Shown: positions 9,350 through 17,503, numbered from the stretch's first letter. The stretch is DNA of 64,000 nt from Fluctibacter halophilus (GCF_020687825.1 NZ_JAJEWP010000005.1:186001-250000); one strand, 5' to 3'. Program-made: numbers and translations. Notes: generated by a model not told the origin, from the letters alone.

Positions 9350-9622
9350 ATGAGCAGAACCGTATTTTGCCAACGTTTACAAAAAGACGCCGATGGATTG
9401 GATTTCCAATTGTATCCCGGCGAACTGGGTAAACGGATCTTCGACAATATCAGCAAAGAAGCCTGGGCCGAGTGGCAGAAAAAGCAGACCATGCTGATCA
9501 ATGAGCACAAACTCAACATGATGGAACCCACGGCCAGAACGTTTTTGGAACAGCAAATGGTGGGCTACCTGTTCGAAGGTAAAGAACCGGATATTGAAGG
9601 TTACGTACCCCCAAGTCAGTAG
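9350..9622 (+). CDS. yggX: Probable Fe(2+)-trafficking protein YggX
   Basis: Small protein of 90 aa starting [19 protein letters not shown], with the conserved Cys7 of YggX and the family features [13 protein letters not shown] and QMVGYLFEG. YggX protects iron-sulfur proteins from oxidative damage and may donate iron. Its position behind mutY, itself an Fe-S repair enzyme for oxidised DNA, is conserved. The ribosome site is CAGGA before the ATG. No terminator is seen between it and the tRNA promoter. Confidence 0.95.
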   Translation: MSRTVFCQRLQKDADGLDFQLYPGELGKRIFDNISKEAWAEWQKKQTMLINEHKLNMMEPTARTFLEQQMVGYLFEGKEPDIEGYVPPSQ

Positions 9623-9701
9623 TCGTGGGCGTTAAATTGTCCACAATCGATGGCTTTTTGCGCAAACGTGCGGCCAAGGGCGAAAATTCCTAAAAAATCG
9701 G

Positions 9702-9730
9702 TTGACTTGGGCATGCGAAATCCGTTTAAT
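9702..9730 (+). promoter_or_regulatory. Sigma-70 promoter of tRNA-Phe
   Basis: TTGACT, 17 nt, then TTTAAT: a near-consensus housekeeping promoter. The segment just after the -10 box is very GC-rich (ACGCACCC...GGCGCGG), the type of discriminator found in stringently controlled stable-RNA promoters. The predicted RNA start is near 9737, about 40 nt before the mature tRNA. Confidence 0.75.
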
Positions 9731-9778
9731 ACGCACCCACGGCGCGGCCAAGAGATACACGGTCGCCATACCGAGATT

Positions 9779-9854
9779 GCCCAGATAGCTCAGTCGGTAG
9801 AGCAGCGGATTGAAAATCCGCGTGTCGGTGGTTCGATTCCGCCTCTGGGCACCA
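9779..9854 (+). tRNA. tRNA-Phe (GAA)
   Basis: Complete 76-nt cloverleaf with encoded CCA. Acceptor GCCCAGA pairs with TCTGGGC. The anticodon stem is GCGGA/TCCGC around loop TTGAAAA, giving anticodon GAA at 9812-9814. The T loop is GGTTCGATTCC. A strong promoter lies upstream and a strong terminator 12 nt downstream. The last 16 nt of the gene without the final A are repeated at 10018-10033. Confidence 0.98.
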
Positions 9855-9866
9855 TTATTAAACGAG

Positions 9867-9896
9867 AAAGCCCCAGCAGAAATGCTGGGGCTTTTT
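9867..9896 (+). terminator. Terminator of tRNA-Phe
   Basis: AAAGCCCCAGCA and TGCTGGGGCTTT form a 12-bp perfect stem closed by a GAAA tetraloop and followed by further T residues. The flanking AACGAG/CGTT may extend it. It lies 12 nt after the tRNA. Confidence 0.9.
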
Positions 9897-9901
9897 CGTT
9901 T

Positions 9902-10017
9902 GTAAGATGCCAAGGGCATCTTACGGGCTTCGCCCAGTTCGATTGCTCGCCACATCCCTGTGGCTCGTCACTTCGTGACCATGCTTCGCATGTCCAAAAA
10001 TGTTCCAGACATTTTTG
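9902..10017 (+). repeat. Array of six back-to-back short hairpins
   Basis: Six perfect inverted repeats are packed nearly end to end: a 10-bp stem with loop AAG (9902-9924); GGGC-TTC-GCCC (9925-9935); GCCACA-TCCC-TGTGGC (9949-9964); GTCAC-TTC-GTGAC (9967-9979); CATGC-TTC-GCATG (9980-9992); and a 9-bp stem CAAAAATGT/ACATTTTTG with loop TCCAG (9995-10017). Three share the same TTC loop with different stems, so the pairing itself is kept rather than the sequence. It ends exactly where the second copy of the tRNA tail begins. No convincing reading frame is present. Confidence 0.8.
9923..9968 (+). repeat. 46-bp direct repeat, copy 1
   Basis: This segment, holding the GGGC-TTC-GCCC and GCCACA-TCCC-TGTGGC hairpins, recurs at 10175-10220 with two mismatches (T to G at one site, T to G near the end). 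It is an extragenic palindromic-type repeat. Confidence 0.85.
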
Positions 10018-10033
10018 TCCGCCTCTGGGCACC
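10018..10033 (+). repeat. Second copy of the tRNA-Phe 3' end
   Basis: The 16 nt TCCGCCTCTGGGCACC are identical to positions 9838-9853 of the tRNA gene, exactly 180 bp downstream. The rest of the tRNA is not duplicated. The arrangement recalls the tRNA-tail repeats of about 178 bp behind tyrT in E. coli. A fossil attachment site is the other reading, but no integrase is near. Confidence 0.85.
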
Positions 10034-10174
10034 GCCGAGCTGGGGGCCTTTCATCAGGGGTAAGAGACGCCCGGAAATGGCGAGGGCACGCAGTCATTTC
10101 AGTCTCGCACGCCCGGCCAGAGGACGGCCGGGCTGGGAGCGTTACCAGGGATGGGGTATCCGTTCGGCTCTTTC
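10034..10174 (+). other. Non-coding GC-rich spacer with a strong hairpin
   Basis: This stretch between the tRNA-tail repeat and repeat copy 2 has no credible gene. It holds a perfect 8-bp stem GCCCGGCC/GGCCGGGC with a 7-nt loop (10111-10133) without a T run. The remainder, up to the MCP stop, shows only the second 46-bp repeat. Confidence 0.6.
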
Positions 10175-10220
10175 ACGGGCTTCGCCCAGTTCGATGGCTC
10201 GCCACATCCCTGTGGCGCGT
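10175..10220 (+). repeat. 46-bp direct repeat, copy 2
   Basis: Near-identical to 9923-9968 (two mismatches), keeping both hairpins. It lies 22 bp past the end of the minus-strand MCP gene, so its hairpins may end or stabilise that transcript. Confidence 0.85.
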
Positions 10221-10242
10221 ATTCTAATGGACTGTTTGGTGG

Positions 10243-11790
10243 TTAAGAGAACTGTGCCACCAGGGATGATTGCTGATCGACCTGTTCGCGCAGGCTTTGA
10301 TTGAGGGTTTGCGACGTTTTGCCGTGTTCCCCGCTGGTGTCGGACAACTCTTTGACCAAGTTAACGTTTTTCGCCACCTGTTCGGCAACCACCGATTGCT
10401 CTTCGATCGATGCGGCGATGGTACGGTTCAGATCGGCCATTACGGTGACCTGCTCCTGAATGACGCTCAAACTCTCACCACTGTCGGTGGCACTGGAAAC
10501 ACTTTTCTTGGACAACTCTACCCCTTGTTCCATCGCTGTCTGTGCACGCTCGGAGGCTTGTTTGAGGGTATCGATACGTTTGGTGATTTCCTCGGTAGAT
10601 TGTTGGGTGCGGGCTGCCAAAGAACGCACCTCGTCGGCGACCACCGCAAAGCCACGCCCCTGTTCGCCGGCGCGGGCCGCTTCAATGGCGGCGTTTAGCG
10701 CCAGCAAGTTGGTCTGTTCGGCAATGGCGTTGATTTCATCGAGAATGTTTTGGATCAGGGCATTGCCCTCCACCAATGTGGCGAGTTCTTTGGCGGCACT
10801 TTGCAATTGACCATCCAGATGATTGATGTCCCTCAGTGCTGAGTCCACCGACTGTTTGCCTGACACGGTGTGTTGTTCGAGTTTGTCTGATGCTTCGGCC
10901 GCCTGGTTGACGGTGTCGGCCAACTCCTGAATGGTGGAAGAGAACTGATCCATGGCTGTGGCGATTTGGCTGACTTCTCCGGATTGTTGCTCCAGCAGCG
11001 ATGCTACTGTCTGGCCGCTGTCCGAGGTTGCCTGGGCATTGGCATTGACGTGCTTGGTGGCATCATTGACCCGTCCCACCACGGCCTTGAGTTTGGCCTG
11101 CTGCATGTCGATGGCCAAATCGATGTAGCCCAGCGCATCGCAGTGACCGGAATACAGATAGGTCATCAGTGGGTTGCCATAGATCTTTTTGGCTTTTTCC
11201 ACCACCTTCAGATAACGGTTGCGCCATTGGAAAAACGCACCGGCCAGAATACTGGTGGCAACAAAAGAAAAGGCATTGGCCCAATTGATGCCATGAAACA
11301 ACGCATCCAGCAGCTCGACGCCTGCCAGCACCACCAGCCCCGCCATCACAAAAGAGGTGACATTGAATGTCGAACGGCTGCAATGGCTTTTTTCGCCGTT
11401 GTTCAGCTTGCGGTATTCGGTGGTCGCCCGTTCAACCACGTCAGGGCGAGGTTTGGTTCTGACCGATTGGTATTCGTAGATTTCGCCTTTGTTGTTTCTG
11501 ATCGGGGTAACAAACGCATTGACCCAATAATAGTCGCCGTTTTTACAGCGGTTTTTTACCGGCCCCATCCATGATTCACCGGATTTCAGCGTGCGCCACA
11601 TGTTTTCAAAGGCGGCTTTTGGCATGTCTTTATGCCTGACCAGATTGTGCGGTTTGCCACGCATCTCATCCAGGGTAAAACCGGCAATCTCACAGAACTT
11701 ATCGTTGGAGTAGGTAATGTGGCTTTTCAGATCGGTGGTGGACAACAGTATGTCGTGTTCGGAATAAGTGACTTCGTTTCCGGTACTCAT
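10243..11790 (-). CDS. Methyl-accepting chemotaxis protein with N-terminal PAS (Aer-like)
   Basis: Protein of 515 aa. An N-terminal PAS domain of the Aer type (about 10-115) has [23 protein letters not shown] and [14 protein letters not shown]. Two closely spaced membrane helices (about 148-190) hold it in the membrane with almost no periplasmic loop. The signalling domain (about 225-515) has the hairpin tip [19 protein letters not shown] and [15 protein letters not shown]. By homology it senses redox or energy state through a PAS-bound flavin and controls CheA. This kind of receptor samples an internal state, not an external ligand. Confidence 0.92.
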   Translation of the reverse strand: MSTGNEVTYSEHDILLSTTDLKSHITYSNDKFCEIAGFTLDEMRGKPHNLVRHKDMPKAAFENMWRTLKSGESWMGPVKNRCKNGDYYWVNAFVTPIRNNKGEIYEYQSVRTKPRPDVVERATTEYRKLNNGEKSHCSRSTFNVTSFVMAGLVVLAGVELLDALFHGINWANAFSFVATSILAGAFFQWRNRYLKVVEKAKKIYGNPLMTYLYSGHCDALGYIDLAIDMQQAKLKAVVGRVNDATKHVNANAQATSDSGQTVASLLEQQSGEVSQIATAMDQFSSTIQELADTVNQAAEASDKLEQHTVSGKQSVDSALRDINHLDGQLQSAAKELATLVEGNALIQNILDEINAIAEQTNLLALNAAIEAARAGEQGRGFAVVADEVRSLAARTQQSTEEITKRIDTLKQASERAQTAMEQGVELSKKSVSSATDSGESLSVIQEQVTVMADLNRTIAASIEEQSVVAEQVAKNVNLVKELSDTSGEHGKTSQTLNQSLREQVDQQSSLVAQFS

Positions 11791-11855
11791 GGTGCGTTTA
11801 ACCTTATTCTAATTATGGTTATTAACAGACTATTGTTTACATGAAATTTACACCT

Positions 11856-11871
11856 TTGCAAATGATTGCAA
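11856..11871 (-). promoter_or_regulatory. Paired TTGCAA palindromes upstream of the Aer-like MCP
   Basis: Two self-complementary TTGCAA hexamers are 4 nt apart, so their centres are 10 bp (one helix turn) apart. They lie about 65-80 nt before the MCP start. One can serve as a -35 box with TAAACA 16 nt later on the minus strand. Either a promoter or an operator for a dimeric regulator is possible. Confidence 0.3.
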
Positions 11872-12119
11872 GTTAAGTAAGTTGGCACTCACTAATTATT
11901 TTTCCTCAGTTTAAAGGCGTTAGGTCACGTGTGAAAAGACTTGCAGCGGGATCGAAGCAGGCAACGTTGGCGGGTTATACTTTAGGCTAAAAATTAACCT
12001 GAAATCGTGTTGGGTAAAATAAATGGGCAAACATTGGCCGATGCTAAAGCTGCCTTCACATCCGCCAAAAAACGTCCGGAGAGGTGGGGTTTTTGTGAAA
12101 GTACCTGCTTCAGGCTTGG
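11872..12119. other. Intergenic stretch without a recognisable gene
   Basis: About 250 bp between the MCP promoter region and the transporter remnant. Reading frames here are short, lack ribosome sites and have no recognisable motifs. Part of it may be further decayed sequence of the transporter gene whose end follows. Confidence 0.5.
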
Positions 12120-12269
12120 TAGGCGGCACCAAATGTGCCCCTGTTACAAGGCTGGTTAGCTGACGGCGTCGGTGTGCAATGGAGTTTTATTGTGCCAGCG
12201 TGTTGTTACCTGTATATCGCCTGGTATGCCTTGAAGGGATGTAAACCGGCCCCGACCAGCGATGCTTGA
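12120..12269 (+). pseudogene. C-terminal remnant of a FucP-type sugar MFS transporter
   Basis: From 12141 the frame reads LLQGWLADGVGV, WSFIVPACCYLYIAWYALKG and KPAPTSDA, then TGA at 12267. This is the end of a glucose/galactose/fucose-type (FucP family) major facilitator: the PLLQG(W)LAD loop followed by the last membrane helix. Upstream the frame is lost: GCATCA-like codons run back into a TAG, and the residues GLVGG that should precede it lie in another frame. The first eleven helices are missing. It stops 54 nt before the fructokinase gene, so this was probably the sugar importer of a transporter-kinase pair. Confidence 0.72.
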
Positions 12270-12322
12270 TCTTTTTATCTTAAACGATTAAGTTTCGTTC
12301 AATGAAGATGGAGAAACGACCC

Positions 12323-13282
12323 ATGAGTAATCCCTTACATCCGGTTATTTGCTTTGGTGAAGCACTGATCGATTTCCTAAACAGTGGCCATCACCAATCC
12401 GACGGATTGATGATCCAGCATTTTCAGCAGTTCCCCGGCGGCGCGCCAGCCAATGTTGCGGTAGCCATCGCCAAACTGGGAGGGAATGCCCGTTTTATCG
12501 GTCAGGTTGGCAGCGACATGTTTGGTGATTTTCTGCTCGATTGTTTGCGTCAATACGGTGTCGATACATCCGGCAGTTTGCAACATCCCACGGCACCTAC
12601 CGCGTTGGCATTTGTGGCCCTGGATGAGCACGGGGAACGCAGCTTCTCGTTCTACCGCGATCGCAGCGCAGATGTGTTGCTGACCAGCGAGCAAATTGAC
12701 GATCACTTACTCCGTGATGGGCGGATTTTTCATTTGTGCAGCAACACACTGACTACCCCACAAATTTGCGTCACCACTGAGGGATTGCTGCAAAGGGCGG
12801 CTGAGGCTGGTTTGTTGGTCAGCATGGACGTCAATCTACGCCACAATTTATGGCCCGCCGGGCAGGCGGAAATTGCTGTGGTCAATGCCGTGGTTGCGCA
12901 GGCCCAGGTGCTGAAATTTTCCCGTGAAGAGTACGACTATTTATACCATGGCGACGAGCAGTACATTGCACAGTTATTGGCTGAGCAGGCGCGATTGATT
13001 GTGATCACGGACGATGGTCGACCGATCACTTTTTATACCCGCAACGGGCAAGGAACGATTGAGGCACCGAAGGTTGATGTGGTTGATACTACCTGTGGCG
13101 GAGACGCGTTCTCAGGAGGACTGTTATGGCAACTGAGCCGGTTGGACGATCCGATAGCGGTATTGGCTGATCCGCAACAGGTTGAAAAAATCATTGCGTT
13201 CGCTGCCCGTTGTGGCGCCCATACGGTCACACGCCCCGGCGCATTTCCGGCCTTGCCTGTGGCTGCTGATGTGTGTGATTGA
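12323..13282 (+). CDS. Fructokinase (PfkB family)
   Basis: Carbohydrate kinase of 319 aa. PfkB signature 1 is FPGGAPANVAVAIAKLGG (about 39-56). Signature 2 is VDTTCGGDAFSGGLL (about 254), where Asp of GGDAF is the catalytic base. The N-terminus ICFGEALIDF and RYRDRSAD-type lid region fit bacterial fructokinases, which phosphorylate fructose to fructose-6-phosphate. I chose the ATG at 12323, because GGAG lies 10 nt upstream; an in-frame ATG at 12302 has none. Its own transporter appears to be broken just upstream. Its last 56 nt overlap the end of the convergent binding-protein gene. Confidence 0.88.
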   Translation: MSNPLHPVICFGEALIDFLNSGHHQSDGLMIQHFQQFPGGAPANVAVAIAKLGGNARFIGQVGSDMFGDFLLDCLRQYGVDTSGSLQHPTAPTALAFVALDEHGERSFSFYRDRSADVLLTSEQIDDHLLRDGRIFHLCSNTLTTPQICVTTEGLLQRAAEAGLLVSMDVNLRHNLWPAGQAEIAVVNAVVAQAQVLKFSREEYDYLYHGDEQYIAQLLAEQARLIVITDDGRPITFYTRNGQGTIEAPKVDVVDTTCGGDAFSGGLLWQLSRLDDPIAVLADPQQVEKIIAFAARCGAHTVTRPGAFPALPVAADVCD

Positions 13283-14090
13283 GTTCTAGAAGGGTGCGTT
13301 GTTCAAGGTTCAGGCCTTCGAGCTGATCGCCGTGGTATTGGTTAAACAAGGCATCAAATTCGCCACTAGTGACCAGCTGTTGCAAGCCCTGTAACAGGCT
13401 TTCGGCCAGTTCTTTTTGGGTAGGATGGGTGAAAAAGTAATAGTTGTTGGGATACGACAGCAACAGTGATGATTCAATCACCAGTGATGTTCCTTGTAAT
13501 TGCTGCATCTCTTGCTTCACTGCCAACGCAGAGCGGGGAAAGTAATCGGCCAGACCATCCCGCAACGCTTTGATCATACCAGGGTAATCCAGTTGGCCGT
13601 CGATGCTCAGTCCATTGCGCTTCAGGACTTCAAAATCGGACCAACCTTCACTTTGAACACACAGCTTTTGTGCCAATGCCTGGAGATTTTTGACCCGCGC
13701 AAAATCTGCCTGTCGGTCACTACGGATGATAAACACCCGTTTACCGTGCAGGCCTTTATATAAAGGGATGGGAATGGCGTTTAATCCGAGCTCGGTGCCT
13801 TTGCTGGCGGACAGCCAGTTGAGGTTGATGACCTGGTTGTGCTGCAAAAAATAATTGGCTCTGGCGGCATTCATGGTTTCTTCAGAATAACGCACCTTGA
13901 TGGTGTCATTGCCAGAGGCTGCCAATGCCCGTTGCAGCAATGTTTGCAGGTAGCGGTTTTCCTGCGTGTACGGGTTGCTTGAGCGCGGCAGTACAATGTC
14001 ACCGTTAAACGTTGTTACTGCACTACAAAAGGGTGTGACGACGAGGCCAGCCAACACCGTTAGCGCACAGGCTATCTTGCACCTGAACAA
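13227..14090 (-). CDS. Periplasmic solute-binding-like protein (PBP2 fold)
   Basis: Protein of 287 aa with a signal peptide (about 1-24, ending CSA). The mature part is a type 2 periplasmic-binding fold like SBP_bac_3/amino-acid binders: YLQTLLQRALAASG, FARVKNLQALAQKLCVQ (the usual 'dl.gk.vgv' position), MIKALRDGLADYFPRS and a late GEFDALFNQYHGD. No ABC permease or ATPase is nearby, so it may be a stand-alone sensor, possibly feeding a chemoreceptor such as the divergent MCP. The gene runs into the fructokinase 3' end with a 56-nt convergent overlap. Confidence 0.72.
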   Translation of the reverse strand: MFRCKIACALTVLAGLVVTPFCSAVTTFNGDIVLPRSSNPYTQENRYLQTLLQRALAASGNDTIKVRYSEETMNAARANYFLQHNQVINLNWLSASKGTELGLNAIPIPLYKGLHGKRVFIIRSDRQADFARVKNLQALAQKLCVQSEGWSDFEVLKRNGLSIDGQLDYPGMIKALRDGLADYFPRSALAVKQEMQQLQGTSLVIESSLLLSYPNNYYFFTHPTQKELAESLLQGLQQLVTSGEFDALFNQYHGDQLEGLNLEQRTLLELNHTHQQPQARPEMRRGV

Positions 14091-14172
14091 GCTGATATCC
14101 CCTTACCGTGACGCCGTGGGTTATTTCCGCTGTTCCAATTCGGATTTACCCTTAACAGCACTGGTTAAAACC

Positions 14173-14200
14173 TATAGTCTAGACCCTTATCGGCCGATAT
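14173..14200 (+). promoter_or_regulatory. Possible sigma-28 (FliA) promoter for the MCP at 14280
   Basis: TATAGTCT, 12 nt, then GCCGATAT resembles the flagellar sigma consensus TAAAGTTT-N11-GCCGATAA: 6 of 8 and 7 of 8 matches with one extra spacer base. It lies about 80 nt before the MCP start. The GCCGATA part is inside a palindrome TATCGGCCGATA. A hairpin GTTGGT/ACCAAC (14233-14249) follows in the leader. Confidence 0.4.
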
Positions 14201-14279
14201 CGGCCCCAGGACGCAAAAATAATCATAAACGCGTTGGTCATGTACCAACAGCTTAACAGACTCCTTGGAACCAACAACT

Positions 14280-16292
14280 ATGCAACAGCAGTCGATACGA
14301 CGGAAGTTTATTTTTGTGGTGGGTGGAACCATCGCGATCCTCCTGTTCATTGCCGCCGCAATGGTGGTCAGTCATACCGCCAGCATAACCGAAGATGCGG
14401 TCAGCGACGAAGTGAGTAGCCTGGTGCAGCGAGAGGCTATCAAAGTTGAACAGTTTTTCTACCGCTACGGCGGTATGGCCCGCACGTTTCTTGAGGCACC
14501 CCATTTCCAGGACTTTTTTATGCGCCACGATCAGCGTGGGCAACGCAGTGCCGGTATGGATCAAATCACCGAAACGTTTGAGCGTATCAGTGGTGCTGAT
14601 CCAAACATAAAATCGGCCTTCTTCGCATCAGCTCGAACCGGTGAATATTTTTACGAAGCCGGTAATGTCGGCGTCGACAGTGACGGTGAACATGCCGGAG
14701 ACCCGGCCCATGGGTATTTTGCCGATAAACGTCCATGGTTTCAGACTGCCATTGAGCAGCCCGGATTTTATGTCAGCCCGCCGGCAGTGGATTCACAGGA
14801 CGGCACGGTGTCTGCGGTGGTGCAGTCGCCAATCAAGGTCAATGGTCGACTGATCGGCGTTGGCGGTGTCGATATTCTGATCAGCACGATCGGTGAGGTG
14901 TTGCAGGACATCCGTTATCGTCAACAGGGTACCGCGTTTCTGCTCGATGAGGCGCAGAACATCGTATACTTCCCTAAGCAGGAAAAGTCCCTCGAGCTAA
15001 GCCAGGCCATCAGCACCTTTGACAAGGTGTTTGACGATACCGAAGGATTTTCCGCTCTGGCCAGCGCGATCAGAACGCAGCAAGGCGGCATGTTGGAAGT
15101 TCAATGGCGCGGAGAAGCGTATTATGCGGTTTGGCAGCATGCCAAGCTGGACGACCCGCGCATGGACTGGTCATTGGGTATTCTGATCCCGGCATCGCTG
15201 GTGGCGGAACCCATTAATACCGCGATGGCAACCACCATGTTGGGGTCACTGCTGTTTATCGGCATCATCACCTGGGTCACCTACGTAGCGGCGAGTAAAA
15301 TCACCCGTCCGTTGAAGCGCCTGCAGGATGCACTGACCGACATCGCCAGCGGTGATGGCGATCTGACCCGTCGCATTGATATTGATACCAACGATGAAGT
15401 CGGTCGGCTGGCGACCCAGTTTAATCGCTTTACTGACAAGTTGCGGGTCCTGTTGCAGGAGACGGCCAGCAATACCAAAGCGGTGGCAGATGCGGCCCGT
15501 CAGTTACGGGAAGTGTCTTACAGCACTAACAAGGAAATTCAGCAGGAGAAGACCCAGGTCGAAACCGTGACCGCGGCGGTAACAGAAATGGCCACGACGG
15601 TCATGGAAGTATCACAAAATGCGGCGACGGCCAGTCGGGCCGCGGATGAAGCTGAGCAGGAAACCGGTACCGGAACCGCGTTGGCACAACAAGCCATGGA
15701 TGAGATTGGTGGCCTGGCTGCGTCGATTCAGGAAGCGGTCAAGGTGGTCAGCGGCCTGGGTAAAGAGTCTGACAACATTGGTGCAGTGGTCGATGTGATC
15801 AACAGCATCGCCGAACAGACCAATCTGCTGGCGTTGAATGCAGCCATTGAGGCTGCCCGGGCCGGTGAACAAGGCCGTGGATTTGCCGTGGTTGCCGACG
15901 AGGTTCGTTCGCTGGCCAGTCGCACCCAAGAGTCGACCGATGATATCCGCAAGATGGTAGAACGTCTGCAGGACATGGCGCAGCGCACCGACACGGTGAT
16001 GCAAGCGGGCAATGCTCAGACCGAAAAAGGGGTTGAGAACGCGCAGCGGGTAGTGGCCTCGATTGAACGGATCAATGCATCAATCGGAACGGTACAGGAG
16101 CAGAATCGCAGTATTGCGGTAGCAACGGAACAGCAAACCGTGGTGGCTGAGAGCATCAATCAATCGTTGGTAGCAATCACGGATTTGAGTGATGTGACCG
16201 CAACCCATGCCGAAGAATTGGCCCGTGAAGCCGACCGACTCAGTGCGGTGGCCAATGATCTGCAGGCGGTTGTCGGGCAATTTAAAGTGTGA
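14280..16292 (+). CDS. Methyl-accepting chemotaxis protein with dCache sensor
   Basis: Chemoreceptor of 670 aa. Helix 1 is at about 10-30. The large periplasmic domain (about 31-300) is a double Cache sensor: the membrane-distal Cache has [21 protein letters not shown] and [11 protein letters not shown]. Helix 2 is at about 310-330, then HAMP ([20 protein letters not shown]) and the signalling domain with [17 protein letters not shown] and [15 protein letters not shown]. dCache receptors bind amino acids, amines or organic acids directly; the ligand is not predictable here. The start ATG at 14280 has GGA 12 nt upstream; a TTG at 14265 is the alternative. A flagellar-type promoter lies upstream. 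Confidence 0.93.
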   Translation: MQQQSIRRKFIFVVGGTIAILLFIAAAMVVSHTASITEDAVSDEVSSLVQREAIKVEQFFYRYGGMARTFLEAPHFQDFFMRHDQRGQRSAGMDQITETFERISGADPNIKSAFFASARTGEYFYEAGNVGVDSDGEHAGDPAHGYFADKRPWFQTAIEQPGFYVSPPAVDSQDGTVSAVVQSPIKVNGRLIGVGGVDILISTIGEVLQDIRYRQQGTAFLLDEAQNIVYFPKQEKSLELSQAISTFDKVFDDTEGFSALASAIRTQQGGMLEVQWRGEAYYAVWQHAKLDDPRMDWSLGILIPASLVAEPINTAMATTMLGSLLFIGIITWVTYVAASKITRPLKRLQDALTDIASGDGDLTRRIDIDTNDEVGRLATQFNRFTDKLRVLLQETASNTKAVADAARQLREVSYSTNKEIQQEKTQVETVTAAVTEMATTVMEVSQNAATASRAADEAEQETGTGTALAQQAMDEIGGLAASIQEAVKVVSGLGKESDNIGAVVDVINSIAEQTNLLALNAAIEAARAGEQGRGFAVVADEVRSLASRTQESTDDIRKMVERLQDMAQRTDTVMQAGNAQTEKGVENAQRVVASIERINASIGTVQEQNRSIAVATEQQTVVAESINQSLVAITDLSDVTATHAEELAREADRLSAVANDLQAVVGQFKV

Positions 16293-16353
16293 TCCGAACG
16301 CGGTGTGCTGCGTTAAAACTGTACGGTTAAACCATTGTACGGAGTACACCGCC

Positions 16354-16602
16354 ATGAACCTGATCATTGAAGCCCTTGAAGGTGGCAATTACCTCGCCAG
16401 TATCGTTGACGGTGCCCGTCAGTACTGCATTTACGATCAACATAACCAACCTAAGTGTTATTCGAGCATTAACAGCATCAAGCAGGATTTGTCCCTGGAG
16501 CGCTTTGAGCATGTGTATTTGCAGCATCGAGTCACCCAGGATGAGATGATTGGCCAGCCCCAGGTCGATAATCGTTTCAGCATGGAGATTGAGTGGCATT
16601 GA
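16354..16602 (+). CDS. Small conserved protein, DUF6482-like
   Basis: Protein of 82 aa: MNLIIEALEGGNYLASIVDG, then QYCIYDQHNQPKCYSSINSI and a helical SLERFEHVYLQHR. The pattern (short beta strands around a 'G-x-Y-L' turn, then 'S-I..ik..L') resembles the small DUF6482 family common in Pseudomonas and relatives; the match is by memory and moderate. No signal peptide. A GGAG ribosome site sits 10 nt before the ATG. Its stop overlaps the GTG start of the next gene, so the two are coupled. Confidence 0.65.
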   Translation: MNLIIEALEGGNYLASIVDGARQYCIYDQHNQPKCYSSINSIKQDLSLERFEHVYLQHRVTQDEMIGQPQVDNRFSMEIEWH

Positions 16603-17492
16603 GTACATTGTCTGACCAATTCAGCGCACGCCAACACTGGCGAGGTGTGCTGGGTGTTTTTGTGATGGCTATTCTGCTCGGCGCAGTGTGTGTCGCGTTG
16701 GGCATGGCAGTAACCGGCGGGAAAATTGCGCTGACCGAGATGGCGATGATTGCTGTGGGTCTGTTTGGTTTGCAATGGCTGGGGGTGTTGCATGCAGCGC
16801 TCACCGGTGCAGGAGAACGCTATTTTGATGCCGTGGGTGCAGCCAGTTTCCTCGCTGTTGTGTGGAGCGTTTACGCTTTAGCTGCCGATGATGGCGTGTT
16901 GCCGTTGCTGGTTACCCTGTTGGTCACCTTGTGGGCAGCGCGTCTGGGCAGTTTCCTGCTTAACCGTATTCTGCGTGACGGCCACGATCGCCGGTTTGAC
17001 CAACTGCGTGATGACCCGGTGCGTTTTACACTGGCCTGGACCGTACAGGCCGTTTGGGTTTGGCTTACGCTATTGTGTGTGTTTGCCATCATCACCACGC
17101 CAGCGGCACAGGTCTCGCTGTGGACAGCCGTCGGCAGCGGGCTTTGGCTATTGGGTTTTTGCATTGAAACCGTTGCGGATGCACAGAAGCGACAGTTTCG
17201 ACGCCATTCCCCCGACCGGTTTATTCACACCGGGTTATGGGCGTTGTGTCGCCACCCTAATTACGCAGGCGAGATCCTGCTGTGGTGCGGTATCGCCCTG
17301 ATCAGTGTGCCGATGTTGTCTGGCCTGCAATGGGTGGCGCTGATTTCACCCGTTTGGGTGTACGTGTTGCTGACCCGCATCAGTGGTATTCCACTGCTGG
17401 ACGAAGATAATCAGCGTCGCTTTGGCGATGACCCTGCGTACCAGTCCTACCGCCGTAAAACACCGGCACTGTGTCCTCGCCTGGGTCAATAA
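16593..17492 (+). CDS. DUF1295 integral membrane protein (steroid 5-alpha-reductase-like)
   Basis: Membrane protein of 299 aa with about seven helices. The C-terminal part has the DUF1295/ICMT-like signature: FRRHSPDRFIHTGLWALCRHPNYAGE and, near the end, GIPLLDEDNQRRFGDDPAYQSYRRKTPALCP. The family is related to 3-oxo-5-alpha-steroid 4-dehydrogenases and isoprenylcysteine methyltransferases, so a lipid-like substrate is likely, but it is not known. The start is probably GTG at 16593 with GGAG 5 nt upstream; TTG at 16599 is possible. It overlaps the upstream small gene by 10 nt. Confidence 0.85.
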   Translation: MALSTLSDQFSARQHWRGVLGVFVMAILLGAVCVALGMAVTGGKIALTEMAMIAVGLFGLQWLGVLHAALTGAGERYFDAVGAASFLAVVWSVYALAADDGVLPLLVTLLVTLWAARLGSFLLNRILRDGHDRRFDQLRDDPVRFTLAWTVQAVWVWLTLLCVFAIITTPAAQVSLWTAVGSGLWLLGFCIETVADAQKRQFRRHSPDRFIHTGLWALCRHPNYAGEILLWCGIALISVPMLSGLQWVALISPVWVYVLLTRISGIPLLDEDNQRRFGDDPAYQSYRRKTPALCPRLGQ

Positions 17493-17503
17493 CTGACTAA
17501 GTG

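Noticed and set aside
9790-10032. 80-aa minus-strand frame with VPRGGIEPPTRG
   Set aside because: It is the antisense of tRNA-Phe, a well-known source of false proteins.
9838-10033. tRNA-tail repeat as attL/attR of an integrated element
   Set aside because: Only about 165 bp lies between the copies and no integrase is in the window; kept only as an alternative explanation.
9902-10220. Repeats after tRNA-Phe as a CRISPR array
   Set aside because: The units differ in sequence and length, there are no regular spacers and no cas genes.
11920-12132. 70-aa minus-strand frame upstream of the fructokinase
   Set aside because: No ribosome site or family pattern, and it overlaps the decayed transporter region.
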